A DNA stretch of 64,000 nucleotides from an uncultured Lachnospiraceae bacterium (GCA_948470335.1 CAOKOL010000015.1:1-64000); one strand, 5' to 3'. Shown: positions 27,160 through 37,060, numbered from the stretch's first letter. Notes: a model not told the origin generated them from the sequence alone. Translations and numbers: made by a program.

Positions 27160-28437
27160 ATGAAATTACTGATTAAAAACGGACATGTACTGGACCCCGC
27201 CGCCGGATGTGACGGAATTTTTGATATTCTGATTGAGGATGCACAGGTAGCAGAGATAGCGCCCCGTATCGGGCCGGAAACAGCGGATCAGGTGATTGAC
27301 GCGGCAGGCTGTTATGTGACGCCCGGCTTTATCGACCTTCATGTTCATCTGCGTGATCCGGGCCTGACTTATAAAGAAACGCTTGCTACCGGCTCTCAGG
27401 CTGCGGCCAAAGGCGGTTTTACCAGCATCTGCCCCATGCCGAATACGAAGCCGGTGACGGACACGCCGGAGAAAATCAGGGCGCTTCTGGAACGGGCGAA
27501 AACAGAGTCTGTGGTCCATATCCTGCCAATCGGCGCCGTTACCATAGGGCAGGAGGGCGAGATTGTCACGGATATGAAGGGAATGGCCGAAGCCGGGGCC
27601 GTGGGTGTCAGCGAGGACGGCAAATCCGTGATGAACAGCCAGGTGTACAGGGAGGGCATGAAGCTGGCCGGAGAAAACGGTCTGGTGGTGATGGCGCACT
27701 GTGAAGACAAAGATCTGGTAAACGGCGGCGTGATGAACGCAGGGCCGAAAGCGGAAGAACTGGGACTGCCCGGCATCACCAACGGGGTGGAGGATGTGAT
27801 TGTGGCCAGGGATATCCTGCTGGCAAAGGAAACCGGGGCGAAGCTGCATCTGTGTCATTGCTCCACTGCGGATAGCGTGGTGCTGACGGGACTGGGAAAA
27901 GAGCTGGGTGTGGACGTAACCGCCGAGGTCTGCCCCCATCACTTTGCCATGTGCTGTGAGGAAATTGCGGAGGATCACGGCCGGTACAAGATGAATCCGC
28001 CGCTGCGCAGCCGGGCGGATGTGGAGGCGCTGAAAAAAGGGCTGGCGGACGGGACGATGGACTGTATCTCCACAGATCATGCGCCCCATGGGCCGGAGGA
28101 GAAAAACTGTTCGATGACGCAGGCAGCTTTTGGCATCGTGGGTCTGGAGACGGCCTTTGCGCTGGGCTATACCTGTCTGGTGGAGACGGGCATATTGTCC
28201 CTGAACCGGCTTGTTGAGCTGATGACGGCAAAACCGGCGGCGGTTCTGGGCATTGATAAAGGCTGTATCGCAAAGGGACGGACAGCGGATATTGCGATTG
28301 TGGATGTGAAAGAGAGCTATCAGATTGACGCATCTTCTTTTGTCTCCAAAGGAAAAAATACGCCTTTTGACGGCATGATGGTAAAAGGACGAGTGAAAGC
28401 GACGATTGTGGACGGGAAGATTGTGTATCAGGCGTGA
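27160..28437 (+). CDS. pyrC: dihydroorotase (type I)
   Basis: The 425-residue product starts at ATG 27160 behind AAAGGAAG. It has the metal-binding HVHLRDPGLTYKETL motif near residue 60, NTKPVTDTPE near 97, HCEDKDLVNGG near 175, and STDHAPH near 303, which together define a class I dihydroorotase. It cyclises N-carbamoyl-aspartate to dihydroorotate in pyrimidine synthesis. It stands alone here; pyrK and pyrD, the next step, lie 22 kb downstream. A long open frame on the opposite strand is an artefact of codon bias. Confidence 0.95.
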   Translation: MKLLIKNGHVLDPAAGCDGIFDILIEDAQVAEIAPRIGPETADQVIDAAGCYVTPGFIDLHVHLRDPGLTYKETLATGSQAAAKGGFTSICPMPNTKPVTDTPEKIRALLERAKTESVVHILPIGAVTIGQEGEIVTDMKGMAEAGAVGVSEDGKSVMNSQVYREGMKLAGENGLVVMAHCEDKDLVNGGVMNAGPKAEELGLPGITNGVEDVIVARDILLAKETGAKLHLCHCSTADSVVLTGLGKELGVDVTAEVCPHHFAMCCEEIAEDHGRYKMNPPLRSRADVEALKKGLADGTMDCISTDHAPHGPEEKNCSMTQAAFGIVGLETAFALGYTCLVETGILSLNRLVELMTAKPAAVLGIDKGCIAKGRTADIAIVDVKESYQIDASSFVSKGKNTPFDGMMVKGRVKATIVDGKIVYQA

Positions 28438-28489
28438 CAAGCCGGACAAATATGCCAGCAAGTCCGTCTGGCTCGCTGCCTGCGTAAAT

Positions 28490-28545
28490 AAAGCCGTCTC
28501 TTTTCCGGATTCCTGGTTATGAGGAAACCGAAAAGAGACGGCTTT
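28490..28545. terminator. bidirectional terminator between pyrC and the chemoreceptor gene
   Basis: AAAGCCGTCTCTTTTCCG (28490-28507) pairs with CGAAAAGAGACGGCTTT (28529-28545). T-rich sequence follows on the minus strand; the T run on the plus strand is short. Confidence 0.85.
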
Positions 28546-28589
28546 CGTAATGAAAGAAATACCCTGTCAAATGAAGCGGGCCAACATGC

Positions 28590-30296
28590 TTATAATATGG
28601 CGGAACTGTTTTTAAGCTTAAACTTTTCCACAAGACTCTTCATAAGCTGTGCCTGACTGGACAGTTCTTCGCTTGCGGCCGCGCTTTCCTGTGCGGTGGC
28701 CGAGTTTGTCTGTACGACGCTGGAAATCTGGTCGATTCCTGTGGTGATCTGCGAGATGGAATCGGCCTGGTTGCCGCTGGCTTCCGAAATCTGTCCGATA
28801 ATGTCGGTCATTTCGTTTACGTTATTTACGGCCTGAAGCAGAGACTGGGCCGTTTCGTCGGCAATCTGCGTTCCGTTTTCCACCGCTTTCAAAGAATTTT
28901 CAATTAAGACAGACGTATTCTGAGAGGCTTCTGCGCTCTTGCTGGCCAGGTTGCGGACTTCGTCGGCTACCACGGCAAAGCCTTTTCCGGCATCGCCTGC
29001 GCGGGCGGCCTCCACGGCGGCGTTCAGGGCAAGGATATTGGTCTGGAAAGCAATATCTTCAATGGTCTTAATGATTTTGCCGATTTCACTGGAGCAGTTG
29101 CTGATATCGCGCATTGCCTGTATCATCTGCTGCATTTTTTCGTTGCTTACGTTCATCTCCGTGCTGACATCGCCTGCCATTGCGTTGGCTTTCCGCGCGT
29201 GGTTCGCATTCTGATTCACCTTGTCGGAAATTTCACTGATGGTGGCAGCCAGTTCTTCCACGGAGCTTGCCTGCTGGGTTGCGCCCTGGGAAAGGGCCTG
29301 AGCGCCGTTGGACACCTGTTCGGACCCGTTTGCAACCTCGGAGGAGCTCTCGCTGATCTGCAGCATCGTGTCGTTCAGCTTTTCGGCAATGCCGCGGAAG
29401 GAAATCAGAAGCGGATAGAAGCCGCCCGTATATTCTTCCTCACAGATGGAATCCACCGTAAAATCTCCGGCAGCCATTTTGGCAAGGAATTTATTTTCAT
29501 CGTCAATAATCACCTGAAGCTTGTGGATCAGCCTGCGTACCTGGGTGGCGAGAACGCCCAGTTCATCCTTGGAAGTATAGGAAATCTCCACGTCCAGATC
29601 GCCTTCCGCCATTTTAAGAGCGGCCGCCTCGATTTCGGAAATCGGGAGTTTGATCAGGCGTACGATCACGAATGAGAAGAAGACGCCCACAAGGATTATG
29701 ACAATGATAATTGCCGTCATAAGGAAGGTGGCCGTTTGGTAAAGGGAGAGACTTTCCGCCGTTGCGGCGTCGCTGCCTTCCGTATTATAGGTGATAATCT
29801 CATTAAAAGCATTGTTTAATGCGTGGTAAAGCTCTACGCATTCTCCTTCCAGGATCGCGCGGGCATCATCGGTGAGGCCCTGTCCGGCCAATGCCATGAT
29901 TTCTTGATCCGCCTTATTGTACTGTGTCCAGAGCTTCATGGTATTATCATAGAAAGCCTGTTCTTCCTGGTCGATTAATCCCTCATATGTAGCCAGGAGG
30001 GTATCCATGCGCTCCTTTTCTTTTTGAAGGTACTGAAGGCTGGAGGTTTTTACGTCATCGGAGATTGCGGTAAGATATCCTAATTCATTGAGACGGATAT
30101 TTGAAAGCGTGGTGGTCAGCTCCCTTGCCGTATCAATGCTGGGAAGCCAGCTTGTCGAAATATCGCTTGTCATGTCATTTATCCGGCCCATAAGAAAGAA
30201 TGACATGCCGCCGATGATCAGCATGCCGGCCAGTGCGACGCCAATGAGGATATAGAGCTTTAATCTGATTCTTAAATTTCGTATGTAGTTAATCAT
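28590..30296 (-). CDS. methyl-accepting chemotaxis protein
   Basis: I chose the ATG at 30296 behind AAAAGGAGA; the open frame extends 33 codons further but into unrelated sequence. The 568-residue receptor has membrane helix 1 at residues about 13-36 and a four-helix-bundle sensor ([20 protein letters not shown]). Helix 2 lies near 195-215, followed by a HAMP domain and the signalling domain, whose hairpin tip is [20 protein letters not shown] near 420. It should feed CheA/CheW; no che gene is in the window. It is intact, unlike the related gene at 13-14.5 kb. The ligand is not predictable. Confidence 0.94.
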   Translation of the reverse strand: MINYIRNLRIRLKLYILIGVALAGMLIIGGMSFFLMGRINDMTSDISTSWLPSIDTARELTTTLSNIRLNELGYLTAISDDVKTSSLQYLQKEKERMDTLLATYEGLIDQEEQAFYDNTMKLWTQYNKADQEIMALAGQGLTDDARAILEGECVELYHALNNAFNEIITYNTEGSDAATAESLSLYQTATFLMTAIIIVIILVGVFFSFVIVRLIKLPISEIEAAALKMAEGDLDVEISYTSKDELGVLATQVRRLIHKLQVIIDDENKFLAKMAAGDFTVDSICEEEYTGGFYPLLISFRGIAEKLNDTMLQISESSSEVANGSEQVSNGAQALSQGATQQASSVEELAATISEISDKVNQNANHARKANAMAGDVSTEMNVSNEKMQQMIQAMRDISNCSSEIGKIIKTIEDIAFQTNILALNAAVEAARAGDAGKGFAVVADEVRNLASKSAEASQNTSVLIENSLKAVENGTQIADETAQSLLQAVNNVNEMTDIIGQISEASGNQADSISQITTGIDQISSVVQTNSATAQESAAASEELSSQAQLMKSLVEKFKLKNSSAIL

Positions 30297-30502
30297 GTCT
30301 ACAGTCTCCTTTTTGGTTCTGCTGCCCGGAACTGCCCGCCATGAAAATGAATCGCCGCTTTCTGTCATGCCCGGTTTCCGCGCAGAGTTTCTCAATAATA
30401 TATCGGTATATTTTGCCTGTTTGATAAGTAAAAGTGAAATTATTATGTATAGAATTCATCTGCTTTTCATAAAAGTGAACAAATGGAAAAACAGGAGACT
30501 TT

Positions 30503-32254
30503 ATGCCTGATCCGAAAAATGAAAATCTTTTAAATCTGAGTCTGGAAGCCACGGAGGAGGAACGGGAAAAATCGCCGGTTCTGATGACAGGCTTTGACTC
30601 GCAAGAGGACCGGTGGGAGCTGATTGTGAAATACAGCGGTCAGTTGTCCCGGATTACCGAGCTGTTCCCCGGAACCCAGGTGCAGGAACTGCTAAATTCT
30701 TATGCGATCTTAAACATTTCTCAGCAATACGTGGACGCCCTTGCCGCACTCCCCCAGATTTTGTATGTGGAAAAACCAAAACGGCTGTTTTTTGCCGTCA
30801 CCAGAGGAAAGCAGGTTTCCTGTATCACTTCCGTCCAGGGCGGCCGGGAGGGACTGACGGGGAAAGGGGTGCTGGTGGGGATTGTGGATTCCGGCATCGA
30901 CTATACCCACCCGGATTTCCGCAACGATGACGGAACAAGCCGCATTTTATCAATCTGGGACCAGCAGTCAGACCGGGGAACACCGCCGGAGGGCTTTGTG
31001 TTTGGGACGGAGTACGGCAAAGAGCAGATCGACGAGGCGCTGTCCCAGTCTTCGGCCGCGGACCGCCAGGCCATTGTGCCTGCCATGGATTTAAGCGGCC
31101 ACGGTACGGCGGTGGCCGGTATTGCCGCAGGGAACGGCAGGGCACAGGAGGGGATTTACCGGGGTGTGGCCTATGAGAGTCCTATAATCGTGGTGAAACT
31201 GGCGGTTCCGATGGAAAATTCATTTCCCAGGACCACACAGTTAATGGCGGGCATCGACTATCTGGTGCGTAAATCCCTGGCGCTGAATATGCCCATGGCG
31301 ATTAATATCAGTTTTGGAAATAATTACGGGAGTCATTCCGGCACCAGCCTGCTGGAGACATACATTGACGATATTGCGGGGCTTGGCAGAACTGCCATCT
31401 GTATCGGCACGGGCAATGAGGCGGCGGAGCCGGTGCATACGGCCGTACAGTTTAGGAAGGGGAGACAGAACAGCTCTCAGGATGTGCTGCTGGGGGTGGC
31501 GCCGTCTCAAACTTCGCTGAGTGTGCAGATCTGGAAAGAGTATGCGGATGAAATTGATATAGAAGTGCTTCATCCCTCAGGCCGTTCAACCGGGGTACTG
31601 TTTGCCGCGGCGGGGGCGCAGCGGTTTCCTTTTGGGGATACGACGCTGCTGGTTTATTATGGGGAGCCCAGCCCTTACAGCATCAATCAGGAGATTTTTA
31701 TTGATATGATCCCCCGCGGTTCTTTTGTGGACAGCGGAACCTGGATAATCCGGCTGACGCCCCGGAATATCCTGATCGGCCAGGTGGATCTGTGGCTGCC
31801 TGCCGGGGGCGTTCTGAACCGGGGCAGCGGGTTTTTGAATCCGGAGCCTGATACGACGCTGACGATTCCCTCCACGGCCAGGAAGGTGATTGCCGTGGGT
31901 GCTTATGACGCTTATACAGACACTTACGCGGATTTTTCCGGGAGGGGGTATACCCGTGTCACGGAAATGATTAAGCCGGATATCGTGGCGCCGGGCGTGA
32001 ATGTGATGACTACGGCAGTGGGGGGAGGATACGGCCCGGTGACAGGAACATCTTTTGCCACGCCCTTTGTAACGGGGAGTGCGGCGCTGATGATGGAGTG
32101 GGGGATTGTCAGAGGGAATGATCCGTTTTTGTATGGGGAGAAGATCAGGGCAAGTTTGCAAAAGGGGGCGAGGAGGCCGATTGCGGAGAGGGAGTATCCG
32201 AATGAGAGGTGGGGGTGGGGGGCGCTTTGTGTCGAAAATAGTCTGCCGAGATAG
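30503..32254 (+). CDS. S8 family (subtilisin-like, Csp-type) serine peptidase
   Basis: The 583-residue protein starts at ATG 30503 behind GGAGA. The catalytic triad is complete: Asp129 in GIVDSGIDYTHPDF, His200 in LSGHGTAVAG, and Ser517 in TGTSFATPFVTGS. The oxyanion Asn lies in CIGTGNEAAE near 300. A long insertion of about 140 residues lies between this Asn and the Ser. There is no signal peptide; the N-terminal 95 residues look like a prodomain. Clostridial relatives include the germination proteases CspA/B/C, which have the same inserted domain. A role in spore germination is possible but not shown by the neighbours. Confidence 0.88.
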   Translation: MPDPKNENLLNLSLEATEEEREKSPVLMTGFDSQEDRWELIVKYSGQLSRITELFPGTQVQELLNSYAILNISQQYVDALAALPQILYVEKPKRLFFAVTRGKQVSCITSVQGGREGLTGKGVLVGIVDSGIDYTHPDFRNDDGTSRILSIWDQQSDRGTPPEGFVFGTEYGKEQIDEALSQSSAADRQAIVPAMDLSGHGTAVAGIAAGNGRAQEGIYRGVAYESPIIVVKLAVPMENSFPRTTQLMAGIDYLVRKSLALNMPMAINISFGNNYGSHSGTSLLETYIDDIAGLGRTAICIGTGNEAAEPVHTAVQFRKGRQNSSQDVLLGVAPSQTSLSVQIWKEYADEIDIEVLHPSGRSTGVLFAAAGAQRFPFGDTTLLVYYGEPSPYSINQEIFIDMIPRGSFVDSGTWIIRLTPRNILIGQVDLWLPAGGVLNRGSGFLNPEPDTTLTIPSTARKVIAVGAYDAYTDTYADFSGRGYTRVTEMIKPDIVAPGVNVMTTAVGGGYGPVTGTSFATPFVTGSAALMMEWGIVRGNDPFLYGEKIRASLQKGARRPIAEREYPNERWGWGALCVENSLPR

Positions 32255-32273
32255 AATTGGAGCGGTTTTTGAA

Positions 32274-32325
32274 ATAATAAACACGTTATTTTATGATGTA
32301 TAGTGTCGAATAAAGTGTTTATTAT
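32274..32325. repeat. 11-bp inverted repeat after the peptidase gene
   Basis: ATAATAAACAC (32274-32284) and GTGTTTATTAT (32315-32325) are perfect inverted copies separated by 30 bases. No T run follows. The rest of the 32255-32654 gap is AT-rich with no recognisable gene. Confidence 0.55.
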
Positions 32326-32654
32326 CCGTTAATTTAAAATAAACGACTTTAATTTGTTCGCAGTTATTAGTTGTTTATGAACAATTTTTTGCACAAGATG
32401 ACAAAATTTCTGTGAAACATGTTTCTGGTCTATTCAGATTATGGATAGGAAACGGGGGGTAACGAACAGGATAAGCCATATCTATAAGTGACGTAGGTCT
32501 GTAATTATATCGCAGATAATCTGAGGTAATAAATTAAGTATAGGAGATTTGAAAGTTTGGAAGTTAAAACTCCTATTACGCGTTTAGGGATATTGCTGGT
32601 ACTGTCGGCAATGTTCCTATAGAAGTAAAATTTCATATTATATTTTAAATGTAG

Positions 32655-32683
32655 TTGTGTATACAGTATGAAAATGATATGAT
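32655..32683 (+). promoter_or_regulatory. possible promoter of the Rpn-like gene
   Basis: TTGTGT (32655-32660) and TATGAT (32678-32683) are 17 bases apart, 27 bases before the start codon. The -35 hexamer is weak. Confidence 0.4.
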
Positions 32684-32710
32684 GTAAATAAGAAATACGG
32701 AGGATTGTAT

Positions 32711-33628
32711 ATGGGAAATATATATGACGGGGCATTTCGGACAATCTTAAATGACTGCCGGCAGATGATTATTCCGGTAATCAATGAGATTTTTAAGGAA
32801 GACTATACAGGGAATGAGATAATAGAGTTTCATCCCAATGAGCATTTTATGGATCAACAGGATGCAGCCGACCATGAAAGAATAACGGATACTAATTTCA
32901 TAATATATGGAAAGAAAAAGAAGAAATATCATCTGGAATGTGAGAGCAGTCTGCCGGATGGTCGGATGACAATTCGGCTGTTTGAGTATGATGCCCAGAT
33001 AGCATTGGATGAGGGGGAAATCGTTCATGAAACATTGACAGTGACATTTCCTAATACGGCGGTGTTATATCTGAGGAATTATAAAAAGACACCTGATAAA
33101 ATGAGGTATGTGATAAAAACGCCTGGCGGAAGCGTAGAGTATGATGTGCCGATTATGAAAGTACAGGAATATTCTCTGGAAGATATTTTTTCAAAAGGGC
33201 TGTTACTGTTAATTCCATTTTATATTTTTTCACATGAAAAGAACTTTCAGGTGTATAATAATAATGAGCAGAAATTGACAAAACTGAAAGCAGAGTATCA
33301 GGATATTTTGGAAAGGCTTGATAAACTAGAACAGGAAGGGATTATTGGGGCGTTTGACAAACGTACAATTATAGAACTTTCCAGGGATGTGGTCAGAGAA
33401 ATTGCACAGAAGTATGAGAATGTGCAGAAAGGGATAGGTGGAATGATGAGCGGAGCGTTACTTGAGACAGAAGCAAGAAAGATTTTGAATAAAGGGAAAG
33501 ATGAAGCTAAAAAGGAGACAGCACTAAGAATGTTGAAGGATGGTGAATTGTCGATTGATAAGGTTGCGAAATATTCAGGGCTTGATATTGCAGAAGTGGA
33601 GTTGCTGGCAGGGCTTCAGATGGTGTAA
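32711..33628 (+). CDS. Rpn/PD-(D/E)XK nuclease-family putative transposase-like protein
   Basis: The ATG at 32711 follows GGAGG. The 305-residue product shows the pattern of Rpn (recombination-promoting nuclease) and related transposase-like PDDEXK proteins: YDGAFRTILNDCRQMIIPVINEIF at the N-terminus, then ITDTNFIIYGKKKKKYHLECESS near residue 60-80. There the Asp and the ECE segment are candidate nuclease residues. A long helical part ends in a small helix-turn-helix-like segment (LSIDKVAKYSGLDIAEVELL). Rpn proteins are mobile-type nucleases with proposed defence roles. It lies in an AT-rich accessory stretch. Confidence 0.7.
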   Translation: MGNIYDGAFRTILNDCRQMIIPVINEIFKEDYTGNEIIEFHPNEHFMDQQDAADHERITDTNFIIYGKKKKKYHLECESSLPDGRMTIRLFEYDAQIALDEGEIVHETLTVTFPNTAVLYLRNYKKTPDKMRYVIKTPGGSVEYDVPIMKVQEYSLEDIFSKGLLLLIPFYIFSHEKNFQVYNNNEQKLTKLKAEYQDILERLDKLEQEGIIGAFDKRTIIELSRDVVREIAQKYENVQKGIGGMMSGALLETEARKILNKGKDEAKKETALRMLKDGELSIDKVAKYSGLDIAEVELLAGLQMV

Positions 33629-34125
33629 AAGGAGCGTAGGTATTTGGTTATAGTTAGGAATCAGGAAAATGACTTTTTAAAAGCATTTTCTTGATTTTTT
33701 GATATTCCTGCAAAGTATGTCCTTTTTGACAGTTGTTTTTTTCTCCCAAATCGCTTCATGTTGTAAAAAATCTTGGCTGTGAAGTGATCGGATTAACCAT
33801 AAATAGTAAGAAATTGTAAAACATTGTTCATACAAACTTGAATGTTGAAGAATGCAGAATATATATTTGTGGAAATGGGTGACTGGTGAGTGAAAAGTTT
33901 ATACCAAATGTTTGATACAAATAGTTATAGTTGGAATGAAGGGGAATTATAATAAATAAATTAGGTATTAGTTAACATTTGGTTGGTAGACGATCTGCAT
34001 AAATACTGGTCTTCTTATGGGACAAATATGATTATTGCCCCATTTACTGACTAACACCATAAATTATTTAAAGGTATTGTGCATAATGCAGGAGCATTAA
34101 CATATGTAGAGGAGGAATTGTAAAT
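33629..34125. other. AT-rich intergenic stretch without recognised features
   Basis: Nearly 500 bases hold no open frame of note, no clear terminator and no tRNA. Only a good ribosome site (AGGAGGA at about 34110) for the next gene is seen at its end. It may be the remains of lost genes. Confidence 0.5.
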
Positions 34126-34656
34126 TTGAATACGCAAGATGCTATAGATAGAATCAATATTGGAAAATGTGAAATCATTAGAGAATACAATAATACGGTA
34201 GATGATTATAATGATGTTTATAATTATTGTAGAAATCATACTTTAACTGATGAGTATTTAAGAAAGCTAGTTGCTATTGGGGAAAGTCTATATGAAATAT
34301 ATGAAAAATCTATGAAATATGTAATTTTTAAGACATATTATGAAAAGACACAAGATGGAAGTATGACGTTTAATGACTTTGAACAACAAGTAGTATATCC
34401 CTTAGATAAAGGTTCGAAATCTTCTTTATTTAATACAAGATTAACTATTAAAACATTATGCGAATGGATGGCAGAATATGCGAATCCACAACTCCAGGTT
34501 TTCGATGGGAATGGGAATCAGATTTCATCTCGTCTTCCCAGTACACCAGTGCTCATACCCAAAACTGAAATAGATACAGTTCTTTTACAGAATTATGCAG
34601 GTGATGCTCACAATAATAATAAGCATAAATTTGTGTTGTGGTCCGGTATTTTCTGA
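34126..34656 (+). CDS. hypothetical protein, possibly C-terminally truncated
   Basis: The TTG at 34126 lies about ten bases behind GAGGAGGA. The 176-residue product is not recognised. It is mostly helical by eye, with charged amphipathic stretches (TDEYLRKLVAIGESLYEIYEKSMKY) that faintly recall HEPN-type domains. No R-X4-6-H motif was found, so that is not claimed. The final residues after HNNNKHK read LWSGIF, and sequence character changes there, so the original gene may have been cut at about 34620. It is low in GC, as are its neighbours in this accessory stretch. Confidence 0.5.
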   Translation: MNTQDAIDRINIGKCEIIREYNNTVDDYNDVYNYCRNHTLTDEYLRKLVAIGESLYEIYEKSMKYVIFKTYYEKTQDGSMTFNDFEQQVVYPLDKGSKSSLFNTRLTIKTLCEWMAEYANPQLQVFDGNGNQISSRLPSTPVLIPKTEIDTVLLQNYAGDAHNNNKHKFVLWSGIF

Positions 34657-34762
34657 TGGCGGTTGATTTCACCGGCCTGCTCTTTACATGGCTTCACACT
34701 GCATTTTCCTGCCTGTGGAATTAAAAAATACCCTCGTTTTTTCAGATTTTCCATAACAGTTA

Positions 34763-35140
34763 TCAAAAATATAAAAATCCATAAATAAATATGGCTGAAA
34801 CCGCCGTTTCCGCTGCGGTCAGAAGTCCTATTTTCCACATTTCAGGAAACTCTCCTAATACAATACGGTTCCAAACCGAAACAATTGCAAAATAAATAAT
34901 GAAGCAAATTGTTATCATGAGAGCGGCTTTTATTATTCCATATTGTATGGTCTTACGTAAAAGGCATTGGTACGCAAAGAATACAAACAGGACTGGCATT
35001 GCGGCATGGGCGATCCCATTGATGATGCTTAGACCTGTGTAGCCGGTATTTTCAATTAAGCTGCTTACTATCATAAAAGCATAAAAAAGCTGAAAAAGCA
35101 AGAAAACAATTCCTATAATAATCGCAATCCAATGAAACAT
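34763..35140 (-). CDS. hypothetical four-helix membrane protein
   Basis: The ATG at 35140 has AGGAGGG seven bases upstream. The 125-residue product has about four hydrophobic helices (residues 4-26, 40-60, 66-90, 102-122) and no motif I recognise. It follows the decayed coding remnant at 35154-35379 on the same strand by 13 bases, so both may have formed one operon. Function unknown. Confidence 0.65.
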   Translation of the reverse strand: MFHWIAIIIGIVFLLFQLFYAFMIVSSLIENTGYTGLSIINGIAHAAMPVLFVFFAYQCLLRKTIQYGIIKAALMITICFIIYFAIVSVWNRIVLGEFPEMWKIGLLTAAETAVSAIFIYGFLYF

Positions 35141-35153
35141 GTTGTCCCTCCTG

Positions 35154-35379
35154 TTAAAATGTCATATCTTTATATGTAATCTCAACAATTTCCTTGTTTT
35201 GTATGCGGACGCCGATTCCATTATTGTCAAGATCTTCGCCGCCCCATGTTTTTGAAAAGAGTAAGTATAAACATCATATCCGATCCGTCACGGTTTTTAC
35301 CTCTCTCTGTTTTTTGACTTGTGTATGGTCCTTTGATAAATTCCAGTTTACCACTGGCATCGTTATACTGCAATATATT
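35154..35379 (-). pseudogene. remnant of a minus-strand gene with two frameshifts
   Basis: Read on the minus strand, YNDASGKLEFIKGPYTSQ comes from one frame, DVYTYS from a second, and SKTWGGEDLDNNGIGVRIQ up to the stop at 35154 from a third. The joined sequence looks like a natural protein C-terminus, so this is probably a decayed or poorly sequenced gene of unknown function. A plus-strand open frame over it is only a shadow. Confidence 0.5.
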
Positions 35380-35389
35380 TCAACATAAA

Positions 35390-35733
35390 ATGGGTTTTGC
35401 CGCAGAATTACAGGGAATAAAAAATACTTAAACAATTTAATAGAAAAGAATCAGGACTTTTTTGGCGATTACCTGAATACAAAAGATCAATTGGAGAGCA
35501 GACTATATGATTATCTGAAAAGCAGAGTTTATGATATCAGGGATATTGACGGGATGGCTTTTGATGAAATAATGTTTATGAAAGACTTACTGGAACAGCT
35601 TGTTTACGGCAGAGTATCTTTGTATGATCTGATGCATGAAAGCGAAACGTTAAAATCATATTTTATGTCATTGGGTTTATATATTGGGGCTCTAAGTGTT
35701 AAAAATAATAATATGTATGTATCTGCATTATAA
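35390..35733 (+). pseudogene. frameshifted small hypothetical gene
   Basis: From ATG 35390 the frame reads MGFAAELQGIKN and stops. One extra base in the A6 run at about 35422 would continue into LNNLIEKNQDFFGDYLN and then an 80-residue open frame to 35733. The restored protein would have 114 residues and be helical and acidic. The family is not recognised. The 80-residue open frame alone starts with a TTG that has no ribosome site. Confidence 0.45.
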
Positions 35734-35859
35734 GCATAATACAAACAATCTGTTTTCAGAGGCAGTCTCTGATCTGAAAACTGCCGAATGGCTGGAGAAC
35801 AGGCTTTTCCAACTGCCGAACCTGTCAATAGGATCTGTGATCTGTAAAGACGCCTTGTC

Positions 35860-35900
35860 CGGCAGAGGCGCGGAATCTAAGCTTTTAAGCGTCTCTGCCG
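35860..35900. repeat. 12-bp inverted repeat of unknown role
   Basis: CGGCAGAGGCGC (35860-35871) pairs with GCGTCTCTGCCG (35889-35900) with one G-U pair and a 17-base loop. No T run follows on either strand, so it is not a typical terminator. The remainder of 35734-35978 holds nothing recognised. Confidence 0.5.
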
Positions 35901-35978
35901 AAAAAGGTATGGGCGTATCTGCCCATATGCGGAGAGCCGAAAACAAGGTACTGGGGGAGTCGGTTTCGTTTTTGCCCT

Positions 35979-36584
35979 TTATCCTTCGTTCAGAAGGTCC
36001 AGGGTCTGATATTCCTTCACACGATCCGCTACCTGCTCCCAGGTAATGCTAGAGGAGACAAAGTCAAAATCATCCTGAATCCGTTTCAGCTCCGCCCTGA
36101 TCTGGGGAACCTGTTTCAAATCCGCCGCGCCGGTGCGTACGTAGTAGTCTGGCAGCAGGGTACGGCCTACCAGACAGCTTTCCGCTTCCGGAGGTTCCAG
36201 GTCCTGGCTCAAGGCACTTAAAAAACGCAGGTGATTGTCTATGTAGCCGTTCAGTTCCAGATGTACCCCCACCATTCCGTTGAGATCGAATACCTGGAAG
36301 GGCGCGGAGCCGGGAACCGCAATCTCACCGCCGCCATAAAAGGCCGGGGAATCACCGAGCTCATACAGGTCATTGCAAACGTCCATTAGCTGACCGTACT
36401 CCTCCTGGGTGATCGGCTTCTGAAAGGACTTGCGTATGGTGTCTGTCGCCCAGCCCAATCTGCCTAAAACTTCACAGCCCGGCAGCCTGCTTAACATTTC
36501 CCCCAGTCTGACCAGCCGCGCCATGGATAAAAGCTCCAGGATTCGGATCTGAACATCATCCAGTTCCATCATTTTTTCGTCCAT
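35979..36584 (-). CDS. hypothetical protein
   Basis: The 201-residue product is soluble, acidic and helical. It starts with MDEKMMELDDVQIRILELLSMARL and has no recognisable catalytic motif. The start is ambiguous: at 36584 GGAG directly touches the ATG, while the ATG at 36572 has it 12 bases away. It is divergent from the blaI-type gene, 92 bases away, so its promoter region is shared with the BlaI-type operators and it could be co-regulated. GC content and codon use resemble the core genome more than the AT-rich genes to its left. Confidence 0.6.
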   Translation of the reverse strand: MDEKMMELDDVQIRILELLSMARLVRLGEMLSRLPGCEVLGRLGWATDTIRKSFQKPITQEEYGQLMDVCNDLYELGDSPAFYGGGEIAVPGSAPFQVFDLNGMVGVHLELNGYIDNHLRFLSALSQDLEPPEAESCLVGRTLLPDYYVRTGAADLKQVPQIRAELKRIQDDFDFVSSSITWEQVADRVKEYQTLDLLNEG

Positions 36585-36603
36585 CTCCGCGGGAATAATT
36601 GGA

Positions 36604-36655
36604 TTGACAAAAAGACAACACAGTGTTATATTTTAAAAGACAACATAATGTTATA
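36604..36655 (+). promoter_or_regulatory. promoter with two BlaI-type operators
   Basis: TTGACA (36604-36609) and TATATT (36627-36632) are exactly 17 bases apart. Two matching dyads, GACAACACAGTGTTATA (36614-36630) and GACAACATAATGTTATA (36639-36655), are spaced 25 bases. The first covers the spacer and -10 region, as expected for BlaI/CopY-type repression. Confidence 0.85.
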
Positions 36656-36676
36656 TATTAGAGAGGGGGCAAAAAA

Positions 36677-37060
36677 ATGATACAGCAAATATCTGATTCT
36701 GAACTTGAAATTATGAAAATTATATGGGGAAACCCGGAGAAGGTGACGCTTTTTCCCTATATTATGGATGGGCTGGCGTCCAGGGGCAGGCCGTGTCAGA
36801 AAAATACCCTGATTGTGCTGCTGTCGCGGCTGATGAACAAAGGTTTTCTGAGTGCCAGGAAAATCGGCCGTCGCAACGAATATACCACGCTTGTTTCGGA
36901 AACGGAATACCAGACGGCACAGACGAAAAACTTCCTGGATAAAATCTATGAGGGGAGCGTAAAAGGGCTGGTTTCTAATCTGATTATGGGCGATCTGCTG
37001 GCAGAGGAGGAATATGAGGAATTGAAAAAGCTGCTGGAGAAAGGAAAAGAGAACGAATGA
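36677..37060 (+). CDS. BlaI/MecI/CopY-family transcriptional repressor
   Basis: The 127-residue product starts at ATG 36677 behind GAGAGGGGG. It has the BlaI winged-helix signature: ISDSELEIMKIIWGNPEKVTL at residues 5-25 and KNTLIVLLSRLMNKGFLSARKIGRRNEY at residues 42-70. A C-terminal dimerisation helix follows. The family represses its own operon and is cleaved through a BlaR1-type protease. The downstream M56 gene overlaps it by four bases, and two operators lie in its promoter, so autoregulation is very likely. The final targets are unknown; no beta-lactamase gene is nearby. Confidence 0.92.
   Translation: MIQQISDSELEIMKIIWGNPEKVTLFPYIMDGLASRGRPCQKNTLIVLLSRLMNKGFLSARKIGRRNEYTTLVSETEYQTAQTKNFLDKIYEGSVKGLVSNLIMGDLLAEEEYEELKKLLEKGKENE

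Noticed and set aside
27166..28461. 431-codon open frame opposite pyrC
   Set aside because: Antisense shadow produced by GC-biased third positions; Arg/His-rich composition without any domain, while pyrC is certain.
32711..33628. Insertion sequence
   Set aside because: The Rpn/transposase-like protein lacks terminal inverted repeats and a target duplication around it, so no mobile element is called.
35696..36046. 116-codon plus-strand open frame
   Set aside because: Low-complexity translation across a hairpin and the end of the opposite gene, without a start signal.
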